The notes under the pieces were generated by a model, which was not told the DNA's origin, did not search any database, and saw only the letters and a program-made list of their open reading frames with translations. Source: Deltaproteobacteria bacterium (GTDB lineage Bacteria; Myxococcota_A; Polyangia; Polyangiales; JADJMO01). Taken from it: a stretch of DNA of 64,000 nucleotides. Location: contig JALHOE010000012.1 in the NCBI GenBank assembly GCA_022843175.1, forward strand, positions 1 to 64,000. The letters run 5' to 3'. The stretch's first letter is position 1. Each line of letters opens with the position of its first letter. Below, piece after piece: positions 7,604 to 16,330 of the stretch. The position numbers and the translations under genes are program-made.

Positions 7604-9325
7604 GTGAACGAGAACGAACTGGTCCGTAGGGCGCAGCAGTGGCTCGACGACGACATCGACGACGAGTCGAAGGACGAGCTCCGCGCGCTCATCCATCGCG
7701 GCGCCATGACCGAGCTGCGCGAGCGCTTCGCCGGCCCGCTCGAGTTCGGGACCGCCGGCCTCCGCGGCACGCTCGGCGCCGGCGAGAGCCGCATGAACCG
7801 CGCGGTCGTCGTGCGCACGACCGCTGGGCTCGCTCGGTTCCTCCTCGAGAACGTGCCCAACGCGGCCACGCGCGGGGTCGTGCTCGGCCGCGACGCGCGG
7901 CGCGGAAGCGCACAGTTCATCGAGGACGCGGCGGAGGTGCTCGCCGGGCTCGGCATCACCGCGCACGTCTTCCCCGACATCGTGCCGACGCCGCTCGTCT
8001 CGTATGCAGTGCGCACGCTCGGCGCCGCGGCGGGCGTGATGATCACCGCGAGCCACAACCCGCCGGAGTACAACGGCTACAAGGTCTACGCGGAGAACTC
8101 GGCGCAGATCATCCCCCCGACCGACGTCGGCATCGCGGCCGAGATCGCGCGGGTCGAGCCGGCGCGCTCGGTGCCGCGCCGCAAGGATCCAGCGCGCCGG
8201 CGCGCGATCCCCGAGTCGCTGGTCGACGCGTACTTCGACGAGGTCGTGCGCGCCTCGCGCCGCAGCGCCGGGCGCGATCAGATCACGATCGTCTACACCC
8301 CGATGCACGGCGTCGGCGACCGCTTTGCCCACGAGGTCTTCCGTCGCATGGGTCTCCGCGCGATCTCGGTGCCCGAGCAGCGGGAGCCCGACGGCGCCTT
8401 CCCCACGGTGCGGTTCCCCAACCCCGAGGAGCCCGGCGCGCTCGATCTCGCGCTGGCGCTCGCGCGCGCGCAGAACGCCGACGTCGTCATCGCGAACGAT
8501 CCCGACGCCGATCGATTGGCCGTGGCCGTGCCCGACGGCAAGGGCTCGTTCGTGCAGCTCAACGGCAACGAGCTGGGCGTGCTCCTCGGGCACTACCTGC
8601 TCGCCGACGACCCGCACCCGGCGCGCGATCGCCTCGCGATCACGACCATCGTGTCCTCGCCGCTCCTCGGCATCATGTGCCGCGCGCTCGGCGTCCGCTA
8701 CGGCGAGACGCTCACCGGCTTCAAGTGGATCACCAACCGCGCGATGGAGCTCGAGCGACAGACCGGAGCGCGCTTTGTCTTTGGGTACGAGGAGGCCCTC
8801 GGGTACACCGTCGACGCGCTGGTCCGCGACAAGGACGGCATCTCCGCCGCGGCCCGCATGGGCGAGCTCGTCGGCGCGCTCAAGGCGCGCGGCGAGACGG
8901 TCCTCGGGCGGCTCGAGCGGATCTACCGCGAGTTCGGGCTGGTGGTGTCGCGGCAACACAACGTCACGCGCCCGGGCAGCGAGGGCAAAGAGGCGATCAA
9001 GCGCGAGATGGCCGCGATGCGCGCGTCGCCGCCGTCGACGATCGGCGCCGAGCGGATCACCTCCGTGCGCGACTACCTGCCCGGCGACGAGCTGCCGTCG
9101 AGCGACGTGCTCACCTTCCACCTCGAGGGCGGCTCGCGCGTCACCATGCGCCCGAGCGGCACCGAGCCGAAGATTAAATACTACTTCGACGTCGTCGAGA
9201 CGCTCACGGCCGACGAGCCGTTCGAACACGGACGCGCCCGCGCGACCGCGCGCCTCGAGGCGCTGACGAAGGCCTTCATCGCCCTCACCGCCGGGCTGCC
9301 CGTCACCCCAACCACCGCCCCCTAG
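7604..9325 (+). CDS. Alpha-D-phosphohexomutase (phosphoglucomutase/phosphomannomutase, PgcA/PGM2 type)
   Basis: The protein is 573 aa, the length of the PGM2/PgcA branch rather than the 450-aa bacterial PMM branch. It should interconvert hexose 1- and 6-phosphates (possibly also pentose phosphates) through an enzyme-bound phosphoserine. Domain 1 has FGTAGLRGTLG and ITASHNPPEYNGYK, with the phosphorylated Ser near residue 149. The Mg loop NDPDADR is near 298, the sugar-specificity loop GFKWI near 372 with FGYEEALGY near 393, and the phosphate-binding RPSGTEPK near 516. All four active-site loops are intact. The frame stays open upstream, but GTG 7604 matches the family N-terminus and the -10 position. 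Its TAG lies inside the left arm of a long inverted repeat. Confidence 0.93.
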   Translation: MNENELVRRAQQWLDDDIDDESKDELRALIHRGAMTELRERFAGPLEFGTAGLRGTLGAGESRMNRAVVVRTTAGLARFLLENVPNAATRGVVLGRDARRGSAQFIEDAAEVLAGLGITAHVFPDIVPTPLVSYAVRTLGAAAGVMITASHNPPEYNGYKVYAENSAQIIPPTDVGIAAEIARVEPARSVPRRKDPARRRAIPESLVDAYFDEVVRASRRSAGRDQITIVYTPMHGVGDRFAHEVFRRMGLRAISVPEQREPDGAFPTVRFPNPEEPGALDLALALARAQNADVVIANDPDADRLAVAVPDGKGSFVQLNGNELGVLLGHYLLADDPHPARDRLAITTIVSSPLLGIMCRALGVRYGETLTGFKWITNRAMELERQTGARFVFGYEEALGYTVDALVRDKDGISAAARMGELVGALKARGETVLGRLERIYREFGLVVSRQHNVTRPGSEGKEAIKREMAAMRASPPSTIGAERITSVRDYLPGDELPSSDVLTFHLEGGSRVTMRPSGTEPKIKYYFDVVETLTADEPFEHGRARATARLEALTKAFIALTAGLPVTPTTAP

Positions 9326-9386
9326 CCGCGCGCGTCAGCGAGCGGCTTGTCGCGCCGCGTAGCCGCTCGCTCACGCGCGCGGCTAG
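9322..9386. repeat. Long GC-rich inverted repeat between convergent genes (likely bidirectional terminator)
   Basis: Arms 9322-9347 and 9361-9386 are complementary over 26 bp with a single mismatch, around a 13-nt loop. The shared core is CGCGCGTCAGCGAGCG. The left arm includes the stop codon of the phosphohexomutase, and the right arm ends 3 bp before the stop of the VWA gene on the other strand. The same arm sequence recurs at 22597-22796 and 37651-37674. It would form a very stable hairpin in either transcript. There is no T tract, so it would be a non-canonical or Rho-assisted terminator or an mRNA 3'-end stabiliser. Confidence 0.75.
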
Positions 9387-9389
9387 AGA

Positions 9390-10535
9390 CTACGCCGGCG
9401 GGCGGAACTTGGTCTCGCAGCCGAACTCGACGTTCACCTTGGCGCCGAGGTCGGCTTGCACCTTCTTGCACGCGTCGCCGCAGAGGATGATCTTCGTCTT
9501 GTCGGTGCTGTACTGCCAGCCGTTGGCGCCGCCCTCGCAGGGCTTGCTGTCGTCGCGGAGGAAGCTCTCGGTCATGCCGCTGCCCGGCACGTAGGTGACG
9601 TTGACCTTGTCCGGGTCGAGCTTCTCGCCCATCGGCGGCGGCGGCACGGTCAGCTCGCAGGCGACGCGGGTGGCGATCGACTTGGCCATTTCGGTGAACA
9701 CCGGGCCGAAGTCGGTGAGGCAGATCGGGAACCACTTGCTCCCTCCGGCTACGAGCTTGGTGAGCGCGATGTATTGGCTGCCGGTGTTGACCGCGTTGGA
9801 GCCGCACTTCGGCGACTCCATCGGGTACGCCGGGGCGCCCATGATCGGGTAGACGACGTAGTTGCGCTTGGCAGCGGTGCCGAAGTGGCCGCCCGGCTTG
9901 GCGAGCAGCTGGGTGTCGAAGCTCGCGGCGGCGAGGCTCGAGTTGTCGTCGGTGATCGGGACGATCGCCTTGACCGCGGCCGCGCGGAGCGCGCCCTGAT
10001 AGGGGCCGGGCGCGCCGTCGTACGTCTGGAGGATGCGAGTGAGCGCGTCGGTCGACTGAACGTTTTGCGGGACCTGCTTGAAGACCGGCGGGTTGTCCGC
10101 GCCGCAGCTCGCCCCGCCGAGCGGCGGGGGCACACACAGGCTGTACGTGGTGGTGCCGGGCGACGCGATGAGGATGACGCGGTAATCGAGTCCGGTCGCT
10201 TTGAGGTAATCGGAGAATTTGTTGACGTTGGCCTTCACGTTGGCGATGTCGTCGCTCATCGAGCCCGACTGATCGATCGCCATGATCACGTCGACCGGCG
10301 GCTTGATCGCCATGGCCGTGCTCTTCGCGCACGCCGCGTCGCTCACCAGCTTGCCGTCGCCGACGTTGACGTCGTCGCTCACGTCGAAGCCGCTGCCGCT
10401 GGAGTCGCCGAGCGGCGCGCCGTCCTCGGTGGCGACCGCGTCGGGGTCGCCGAGGATCTCCTCGGGACCGGAGTCCTTGCTGGCACCGCACGCGGCAAGA
10501 AAGAGGGAGGCGGTAAGCACGACCAAGCGCTTCAT
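9390..10535 (-). CDS. von Willebrand factor A domain lipoprotein
   Basis: The protein is 381 aa. The signal and lipobox LFLAAC (Cys16) are followed by an Asp/Ser/Gly-rich linker to about residue 62. The VWA fold starts at about 82 with the MIDAS motif DQSGSMS (D88, S90, S92), which binds a divalent cation. Its insertions carry several cysteines (CVPPP, SCGAD, CGSNA) and probably form disulfides. Myxobacteria encode many such secreted VWA lipoproteins, likely for adhesion or protein scaffolding; no ligand can be assigned. ATG 10535 fits the signal peptide and a TACACT element 8 nt upstream. The gene is divergent from gloB, only 64 bp away. Confidence 0.82.
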   Translation of the reverse strand: MKRLVVLTASLFLAACGASKDSGPEEILGDPDAVATEDGAPLGDSSGSGFDVSDDVNVGDGKLVSDAACAKSTAMAIKPPVDVIMAIDQSGSMSDDIANVKANVNKFSDYLKATGLDYRVILIASPGTTTYSLCVPPPLGGASCGADNPPVFKQVPQNVQSTDALTRILQTYDGAPGPYQGALRAAAVKAIVPITDDNSSLAAASFDTQLLAKPGGHFGTAAKRNYVVYPIMGAPAYPMESPKCGSNAVNTGSQYIALTKLVAGGSKWFPICLTDFGPVFTEMAKSIATRVACELTVPPPPMGEKLDPDKVNVTYVPGSGMTESFLRDDSKPCEGGANGWQYSTDKTKIILCGDACKKVQADLGAKVNVEFGCETKFRPPA

Positions 10536-10543
10536 GGGCGCGA

Positions 10544-10591
10544 AGTGTACCCCCGCAATCGCCACCGCGCCCGCCCCCATCGCGCTACATT
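10544..10591. promoter_or_regulatory. Divergent promoter pair (TACACT on minus, TACATT on plus)
   Basis: The minus-strand TACACT (10544-10549) lies 8 nt before the VWA ATG. The plus-strand TACATT (10586-10591) lies 8 nt before the gloB ATG. Both distances predict transcription starting at the start codon. The -35 regions would overlap, so the two promoters may interfere. Confidence 0.45.
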
Positions 10592-10599
10592 CCGTCCAA

Positions 10600-11310
10600 A
10601 TGCAGGTCGAGATCGTCCCGTGCCTCTCGGACAACTACGCCTACCTCCTGATCGACGAGGGCGTCTGCGCGCTGGTCGACGCCTGCGAGGCCGCGCCGAT
10701 CCGTGCGGCGCTCGGGGAGCGCAAGCTCACCGCGATCCTATCGACCCACCACCACCACGACCACGTCGGCGGCAACGAGGCCTTCCCGGGCATTCCGATC
10801 TACGGCCACCGCTCGGACGCAGACCGCCTGCCGGGGCTGAACCACCCGCTCGACGACGGCGACACCTTTCAGCTCGGGCCGCTCCGGATTCGCGCCCACC
10901 ACGTCCCCGGCCACACGCTCGGCGCCGTCGCCTACGAGGTGACGCCGAGGGTGGGGCCGCGTTGGGTGTTCACCGGAGACACGTTCTTCCTCGCGGGGTG
11001 CGGCCGTCTGTTCGAGGGGACGCCCGCGCAGATGTTCACGTCGTTGCATCGGATCGCCGCGCTCGGCGACGAGGTCCTCGTCGCGTGCGGTCACGAGTAC
11101 ACGGCGTCGAACCTCAAGTTCGCGGCGCACGCCGAGCCCGACAACGAGGCCGTCCGCGCGCGGATCGAGGCGGTCGCCAAGCTGCGCGCGAACAACGCGC
11201 CCACGGTGCCGGCGACGATCGCCGTCGAGAAGGAGACCAACCCCTTCCTCCGCGCCGCCGACGTCGCCACCCTCGCGCGCCTGCGCAGCGAGAAGGACAA
11301 CTTTCGCTAG
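10600..11310 (+). CDS. gloB: Hydroxyacylglutathione hydrolase (glyoxalase II)
   Basis: The protein is 236 aa, close to the usual 250. It is a metallo-beta-lactamase-fold enzyme that hydrolyses S-lactoylglutathione to lactate and glutathione in methylglyoxal detoxification. The signature THHHHDH (T49-H55) fits THxHxDH. Other ligands are in HVPGHTLG, in FTGDTFF (bridging Asp) and in CGHEYT (last His). The NPFLR segment near the C-terminus is typical of glyoxalase II substrate binding. No glyoxalase I is adjacent. The gene is likely monocistronic, since a GC-rich palindrome follows the stop. Confidence 0.9.
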   Translation: MQVEIVPCLSDNYAYLLIDEGVCALVDACEAAPIRAALGERKLTAILSTHHHHDHVGGNEAFPGIPIYGHRSDADRLPGLNHPLDDGDTFQLGPLRIRAHHVPGHTLGAVAYEVTPRVGPRWVFTGDTFFLAGCGRLFEGTPAQMFTSLHRIAALGDEVLVACGHEYTASNLKFAAHAEPDNEAVRARIEAVAKLRANNAPTVPATIAVEKETNPFLRAADVATLARLRSEKDNFR

Positions 11311-11314
11311 CCAG

Positions 11315-11334
11315 CCCGGGCGCGCGCGCCCGGG
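11315..11334. terminator. Perfect 20-bp palindrome after gloB
   Basis: CCCGGG, then CGCGCGCG, then CCCGGG reads identically on both strands and starts 5 nt after the gloB stop. It could act as a hairpin at the 3' end, but no T tract follows, so termination activity is a guess. Confidence 0.4.
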
Positions 11335-11371
11335 AAAGACGGTGTAAGCACGCGGTCGGGGGAACGCTCTC

Positions 11372-11377
11372 TACGCT
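11372..11377 (+). promoter_or_regulatory. -10-like hexamer TACGCT
   Basis: TACGCT lies 8 nt before the ATG at 11386. It separates this gene from gloB, together with the palindrome at 11315. Confidence 0.4.
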
Positions 11378-11385
11378 CGCGCGCC

Positions 11386-12984
11386 ATGTCGCCGCGGTCC
11401 GATCGCTCGCACCCGACTCGGACCGTTCTGCTGTTCGCCGTGCTCGCCACCTCGTGCATCGCGGGTCCGCTCCCGGGCTTGGCCGAGGAGCCGACCGACG
11501 CCGCGACCGACGACACCGCGACCGCCGACGACACCGCGACCGTCGACGACAGCACGACCGCCAACGACGCGGCCAGCGACACCGCGACCGTGGTCGACAC
11601 CGACGCGTCCGGGGACGGCGACGACGCGGACTCCGGGTGTCCCGCGCTCGAAGCGATCGACGACTCGCCATTGCCCGTCGAGTCCAGCGGGAGCCTCACC
11701 GAGTCCACCAAGAAGGACGGCTACGACGACGACTACGTCTACAACAAGGCCGGCGACCGCAAGCTCGGCCTGCGGCGCGACTGGGGCGGCTCGATCGTGT
11801 TCTTCGGTCGAACGATGGGCGGCCCGGGGATGAACGTCACCAACACCATCGACGGCGTCGAGGCGAACCGCCAGGTGCAGATCCTGCTCTACGATCGCCC
11901 CGAGCGCTCGTTCCAGGGCTGCGCGTACAACGCCTCCTGCAAGACGTCGCCGACGAAGTGCCCCGAGACCATGGCGTACCTGGGGTGGAACCCCACCCAG
12001 GGCGGCAATCGCTGCAACGTCGGCTCGGGGGTCGGCAGCATCTCGCTCGCCAACGGCGAGATCTCGTTGCTCACGCCGATGCTGCAGTGGAACCCCAACT
12101 GGGACTTCACGGACTGCAAGGAGTCGTGCGGCAGTCCGGCCAGCGATCGTCGCTTGTCCGACGTCGAGCTCACGCAACGGGTTCGCTTCGTGCGCCCGAA
12201 CGTCGTCGAGCTCGGGTACTCGGTTCGCAACCTCGGGAGCGTCGATCACGCGGCGAGCGTCCACGAGCTCCCCACGCTGTACGCGACGTTCGGTCGACAC
12301 GGCACGCCCGATCTGTACCGCCTCTTCGACTCCAGCTCGAAGGAGGTCACCTCCGGTTGGGCGACCGACGCGAACGACTATCGCTGGCAGAACTTCGCGA
12401 GCGGGGGCGGTTGGGCCACGTTGCAGAACAGCGCGACCGACTACGGCGTCGCGCTTTACTACGAGAGCGGCATGAGCCAGTTCCAGGCCTGGAACAAGCT
12501 CGAGAACCCCACCAAGTTCAACAACTTCCGCGGGCGCTACGCGTTCCCGCTCCGCGGGCTCTCCGTGGTGAACGCCCGCGCGTACCTGATCCTCGGCGGC
12601 CTCAAGGAGGTCGCCGCGGAGACTTCGTGGCTCGACAAGAACCTACCGCCGTTCGGCTTCCTCGACGCGCCCGCGGCCGGTGCGACCGTCGAGGGGAGCG
12701 TCACGGTGCACGGCTGGGCGCTCGACAACCGCTCGGTCTCCCGCGTCGTCGCGAGCGTGGACGGAGGCACGCCCGTCCCCCTGACGTATGGCACCGATCG
12801 ACCGGACGTGTGCGGCGCGTGGCCGGGATATCCGGCGTGCAGCCACGGGAAGGTCGGCTTCCAGGGCTCGCTCGACCTCGGCGCGCTGCCCGCGAAGGCG
12901 TGTGGTCACGTCCTCGAGGTCAGGGCCATCGACGGCGACGGCAACGAGAAGGTCATCGCGCGCCGTCGCGTCGGAAAGAAGTAG
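11386..12984 (+). CDS. Large lipoprotein with Asp/Thr-rich linker and C-terminal Ig-like domain
   Basis: The protein is 532 aa. An N-terminal signal with a Cys at LATSC is followed by a linker at about 35-85 made almost only of D, T, A, S and V. The central domain at about 95-420 is beta-rich with many Trp, Tyr and Asn residues, and paired cysteines (CAYNASCKTSPTKC, CKESC); I do not recognise the family. From about 425 a module beginning FLDAPAAGATV and GSVTVHGWALD resembles the bacterial Ig-like domains found at the ends of secreted carbohydrate-active and surface proteins. The role is unknown; exported, possibly glycan-related. It stands alone between gloB and an empty 0.3-kb stretch. Confidence 0.7.
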   Translation: MSPRSDRSHPTRTVLLFAVLATSCIAGPLPGLAEEPTDAATDDTATADDTATVDDSTTANDAASDTATVVDTDASGDGDDADSGCPALEAIDDSPLPVESSGSLTESTKKDGYDDDYVYNKAGDRKLGLRRDWGGSIVFFGRTMGGPGMNVTNTIDGVEANRQVQILLYDRPERSFQGCAYNASCKTSPTKCPETMAYLGWNPTQGGNRCNVGSGVGSISLANGEISLLTPMLQWNPNWDFTDCKESCGSPASDRRLSDVELTQRVRFVRPNVVELGYSVRNLGSVDHAASVHELPTLYATFGRHGTPDLYRLFDSSSKEVTSGWATDANDYRWQNFASGGGWATLQNSATDYGVALYYESGMSQFQAWNKLENPTKFNNFRGRYAFPLRGLSVVNARAYLILGGLKEVAAETSWLDKNLPPFGFLDAPAAGATVEGSVTVHGWALDNRSVSRVVASVDGGTPVPLTYGTDRPDVCGAWPGYPACSHGKVGFQGSLDLGALPAKACGHVLEVRAIDGDGNEKVIARRRVGKK

Positions 12985-13283
12985 AGACGAATGCGCGGAG
13001 AGTGGTTCTGCCGCTGCGATTGCCGGTTCCGTCCTGCGCGCGAGATGGCCCCGTCCGACGATGCCGGGCCCGCCCCCGCGAGGGAGCGTTCGCATGCGTG
13101 CTCGCGCGGAACGTCTGGTTCCCGTGTCGACCGGGTGAGGCACCGGCACGACGGACTTCGACCGGGGGTCCCACGCCTCCGCCGGCGGAGCCCACCATGA
13201 CGTGTGGGATCACGATCGTCGGCTGAGCCCACGCGCCCCGCTCACTCCGATCGAAGAGGAGGACTGAACGGGGCTCGGGATGT
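12985..13283. other. Intergenic stretch without a supported gene
   Basis: Three hundred bases between a plus-strand and a minus-strand 3' end. Short open frames exist on both strands (for example 12991-13200 plus) but are Arg/Pro-rich and look like GC-rich noise. No hairpin with a T tract and no repeat family member was seen. Confidence 0.4.
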
Positions 13284-14087
13284 TCAAACGGGCGCCGTGA
13301 GCGGCAGCGACGTGAGCACAACGGCGGTGTCGTTGGCCGCCGTCAGCGCGTAGCCGAGGCGATAGATCGCGAGCGCCGGCGCGACGTCGGCGACTCCGAG
13401 CGCAGAGGCGAACGCGAGGAACCCGAGCTCACGCGAGACCGAGCTGTTACGCGAGGGCGCGCGCACCGCGGAGAGGCGCTGCTGTACGTCGCGACGGAGT
13501 CGATGCGCCGCCTGCGTCGCTCCGTGATCGCAGACGAGCTCGGCGAGCGACGCGGCAAACAGCTCCTCTGCCCGCACGCCGAAGGTGAGCTCGGAGGAGA
13601 CCGACCACTCGACGCGGGCGCCGATCGCGACGCCGCGGACCGAGAGCGCGGCGCGGAGCTCTGCGACCGCGCGCTCGGCGCGCTCGACGCCCTCGGGATC
13701 GCTCGCCAACGTCGCCATCGCCTCCGCGGAGTCCGCGCCGAGCCGGCGCACAAAGCCCTCGGGGGCGACGCGCGCCCAGAAGCGCTCGAGCGGCTGCTCC
13801 GCTCGGTTGGATTCGAGCCCGCGGTCGGCGCCGATCGCGCGCGACGCGGCCAACCACTCGCGCTCGAGCGCGGTCATGTCGGCGCCGACCGCGCCGGTCC
13901 CCGCGGCGAAGACTGCCGCGCGTGCGTCGCCGATCCTCGACTCGATCTCCGCGAGCGTGCGGGCGCGGCTCTGCACGCGGTCGGCGCTCGCCGCGCGGTA
14001 GTCGTCGTGCTCCCGCAGGCAGCGCGCCGCCGCGGGCCGCGCGGGCCGGAGGACGCCGGCGAGGAGTTGATCCCAATCCGCCTTCAT
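13284..14087 (-). CDS. Hypothetical protein downstream of SelO
   Basis: The protein is 267 aa and matches no family I know. It is mostly alpha-helical and charged (Arg, Glu, Ala), with no signal peptide or membrane segment until a mildly hydrophobic C-terminus (LGFLAFASALGVADVAPALAI). ATG 14087 is preceded by TACGCT 6 nt upstream on the coding strand. It lies 14 bp downstream of selO in the same direction, so it is either co-transcribed or has its own leaderless promoter. The codon pattern (strong G/C at third positions) supports real coding. Confidence 0.6.
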   Translation of the reverse strand: MKADWDQLLAGVLRPARPAAARCLREHDDYRAASADRVQSRARTLAEIESRIGDARAAVFAAGTGAVGADMTALEREWLAASRAIGADRGLESNRAEQPLERFWARVAPEGFVRRLGADSAEAMATLASDPEGVERAERAVAELRAALSVRGVAIGARVEWSVSSELTFGVRAEELFAASLAELVCDHGATQAAHRLRRDVQQRLSAVRAPSRNSSVSRELGFLAFASALGVADVAPALAIYRLGYALTAANDTAVVLTSLPLTAPV

Positions 14088-14101
14088 TGGCGAAGCGTAG
14101 G

Positions 14102-15544
14102 CTACGTTCCGCAGAACGTCTGCGTGACGCGCTGCTCGGGCGCGGGCTCCTCGGCGAGATGCGCGTGCTCCGGCTGCTCCTCGTAGGGGCGCTCGAGGAG
14201 CCGCACCAGCGTCTCGAACGGCGTGAAATCCGCGCGCTCCACGGCGGCTTCGATCATCTCCTCGACCCGGTGGTTGCGCGGGATGAACGCGGGGTTGACG
14301 CGCTGCATCGCGCTCGCGCGCTCGGCGGGCGAGCGCGACTCCCGGCCGAGGCGCTGCCGCCACCGCTGTGCCCACTCGTGGAACGCCGCGGGGTCGCGGA
14401 ACATGGGCGCGATCTCGTCGTCGGTCGCGGTGCTCAGGCGACGGAAGAAGACCGTGTAGTCGACCGCGCTCTCGGCCATTCGCCCGAGCAGGTCGTTGTA
14501 GAGCGCGAGGTCTCCGTCCTCTTCGCGCGAGAGGCCGAGCTTCGCGCGGAATACCCGGCCGTACGCCGCTGCGAAGCGGGGACGGAAGGTGTCGAGCCGC
14601 TCCTCGGCGATCTGCACGGCGGCGCCCTCGTCGTCTGCGAGCAGCGGCAACAGCGCCTCGGCGAGCCGCACGACGTTCCATTGCGCCATGCCCGGCTGGT
14701 TGGAGAAGGCGTAGCGGCCGCGCATGTCGATCGAGCTGAAGACCTTGTCCGGGTGGTACTCGTCGAGGAACGCGCACGGTCCGAAGTCGATCGTCTCGCC
14801 GGAGATCGACGTGTTGTCGGTGTTCATCACGCCGTGCACGAAGCCGACGCCGATCCAGCGCGCGACGAGCTCCGCCTGCGCCGAGAGCACCCGATCGAGG
14901 AGGGCGACGGCGTCGTTGCCGGTGCCGACGGCGTCGGGGTAGTGCCGGGCGAGCGCATACGAGGTGAGCACGCGGACGGCCTCGTCGTCGCGCCGCGCCG
15001 CGAAGTACTGGAACGTGCCGACGCGAATGTGGCTCGCGGCGACGCGGGTGAGGACCGCGCCGGGCAGCACCCGATCGCGGAAGACCTGCTCGCCGGTCGT
15101 GACCGCCGCGAGCGCGCGCGTCGTCGGCACGCCGAGCGCGGCCATCGCCTCGCTCACCACGTATTCGCGGAGCACCGGCCCGAGCGCCGCGCGCCCGTCG
15201 CCGCCGCGCGAGAACGGCGTGCGACCCGAGCCCTTCAGCTGCACGTCGCGACGCTGACCGTCTTTGCCGATGACCTCGCCGAGGAGGATCGCGCGCCCGT
15301 CGCCGAGCTGGGGCACGAAGCCGCCGAACTGATGGCCTGCGTAGGCGAGCGCGATCGGTTCGGCGCCCTCGGGGACGGCGTTGCCCGAGAGGAGCTCGGG
15401 CGTGAGCTCCGCCGGATCGACGCCGAGCTCCGCCGCCAACGCGCGGTTGACCATGATCGTGCGCGGCTCGCGGACTCGCGCGGGCGCGACCTTGGCGAAG
15501 AAGCGCTCGGGGAGTCGAGCGTAGGTATTATCGAAGGAGAACAT
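14102..15544 (-). CDS. selO: SelO-family pseudokinase, protein adenylyltransferase (YdiU/SelO)
   Basis: The protein is 480 aa, the standard SelO length. SelO binds ATP upside down in a kinase fold and transfers AMP to Ser/Thr/Tyr of proteins in redox-stress control. Conserved blocks are ALAYAGHQFGGFVPQLGDGR near residue 65, LKGSGRTPFSRGGDGRAALG, the HGVMNTDNTSI catalytic-loop equivalent, and the metal motif TIDFGPC. The tail ends VTQTFCGT: the penultimate-region Cys typical of bacterial homologues (selenocysteine in animals) is kept as Cys. ATG 15544 starts at the conserved F-x-F-D-N-T-Y segment. Regulation is not evident. Confidence 0.95.
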   Translation of the reverse strand: MFSFDNTYARLPERFFAKVAPARVREPRTIMVNRALAAELGVDPAELTPELLSGNAVPEGAEPIALAYAGHQFGGFVPQLGDGRAILLGEVIGKDGQRRDVQLKGSGRTPFSRGGDGRAALGPVLREYVVSEAMAALGVPTTRALAAVTTGEQVFRDRVLPGAVLTRVAASHIRVGTFQYFAARRDDEAVRVLTSYALARHYPDAVGTGNDAVALLDRVLSAQAELVARWIGVGFVHGVMNTDNTSISGETIDFGPCAFLDEYHPDKVFSSIDMRGRYAFSNQPGMAQWNVVRLAEALLPLLADDEGAAVQIAEERLDTFRPRFAAAYGRVFRAKLGLSREEDGDLALYNDLLGRMAESAVDYTVFFRRLSTATDDEIAPMFRDPAAFHEWAQRWRQRLGRESRSPAERASAMQRVNPAFIPRNHRVEEMIEAAVERADFTPFETLVRLLERPYEEQPEHAHLAEEPAPEQRVTQTFCGT

Positions 15545-15616
15545 CCGTGCGTTGGGTGCACCGTCGACCGGTTTGGTCACGCCGGCAATGGCCCTTGAGC
15601 ACTTTCCGCTCGCGGA

Positions 15617-15692
15617 CCGCTCACCGTCTTCCGTTGGAAGCACGGCCGAATAGGCGCCCATGGGTCGGCACGGTCCACGGTTGACGGTTGAC
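15617..15692 (-). repeat. Dispersed heptamer-containing repeat, copy A
   Basis: On the minus strand, three heptamers of GTCAACC/GTGGACC type (15672-15692) are followed about 37 nt later by an 18-bp block (15617-15634) that matches 59116-59133 at 17 of 18 positions. The order and spacing resemble the copy at 59065-59133. It sits in the upstream region of selO. Confidence 0.55.
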
Positions 15693-15705
15693 GCCGGCAG
15701 TACCG

Positions 15706-16266
15706 CTAGAACGAATACCTCACGCCCACCGTGACCATCGTCGGCAACAGGGGTGAGAAGTACCCCCACGTCGGTACGCCGGGCGGGTGGTCGTCTCGGA
15801 ACTTGAAGCTGCGAAAATTCAAGATCGAGAGGTCCACGTACAGCTCGAGATCCTCCGAGGTCCGCACCGCGATTTCGGCGGAGGTGTCGAGGAACCACCC
15901 ATAGGTGTGCACGTTGCGTGGCCCCGCGGTGGTCGCCCACTTGGCGTCGTACGCGTACGCCGCCCCGCCAGCGACGCGCAGCGAGCCGCGGACGTCGCCC
16001 GCCGATCGAAGGACGACGACCGGACCGACGAGCACGACGCCCGGCTGGTGTTGAAAGCGCGAGACCCACTCGCCGGCCGCGGTGAGGCCGATATAGAGCC
16101 CACCCACCACGCGGCGGTCGTACTGCGCGCGGACGTGTCGAACGTACGCGGTCTTGATGTTCGACTCGACGTGGTCGTTGTCGCTCAGGCAGACGCACCC
16201 GCCCGCGCCGACCGCGATCGTCTGAGTGGGCAACGCAGCAGCGAGGACGAGCGCGGAAGTCAGCAC
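15706..16266 (-). CDS. Outer-membrane beta-barrel-like protein
   Basis: The protein is 186 aa, taking GTG 16266, which begins a signal-like hydrophobic stretch (LTSALVLAAALP). The frame stays open upstream, so the start is uncertain. After a small Cys pair (GCVCLSD) come alternating hydrophobic/polar strands such as VVGGLYIGLTAAGEWVSRF, VVLVGPVVVLRS and LELYVDLSIL. The protein ends VGVRYSF, and a C-terminal aromatic residue is the typical recognition signal for the Bam assembly machine. I infer a small outer-membrane barrel with no known partner. It follows the small lipoprotein gene at 16331 by 64 bp, on the same strand. Confidence 0.6.
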   Translation of the reverse strand: MLTSALVLAAALPTQTIAVGAGGCVCLSDNDHVESNIKTAYVRHVRAQYDRRVVGGLYIGLTAAGEWVSRFQHQPGVVLVGPVVVLRSAGDVRGSLRVAGGAAYAYDAKWATTAGPRNVHTYGWFLDTSAEIAVRTSEDLELYVDLSILNFRSFKFRDDHPPGVPTWGYFSPLLPTMVTVGVRYSF

Positions 16267-16330
16267 GTCGACGACCCATACACCGAATGCGCCAGGGGGC
16301 TCGCCCAAACGGCCACGTCGATGCCGCGCG

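Noticed and set aside
9322-9386. Inverted repeat as transposon ends
   Set aside because: Only a 13-nt loop lies between the arms, no transposase is present and no target duplication is visible.
12991-13200. 69-residue plus-strand frame with several Cys
   Set aside because: Arg/Pro-rich, no promoter or ribosome-binding site, and equal-length frames exist on the other strand.
13800-13825. GGTTGGATTCGAGCC-like string suggesting a tRNA T-arm
   Set aside because: It lies inside the 13284-14087 coding region and no acceptor or anticodon arms can be formed around it.
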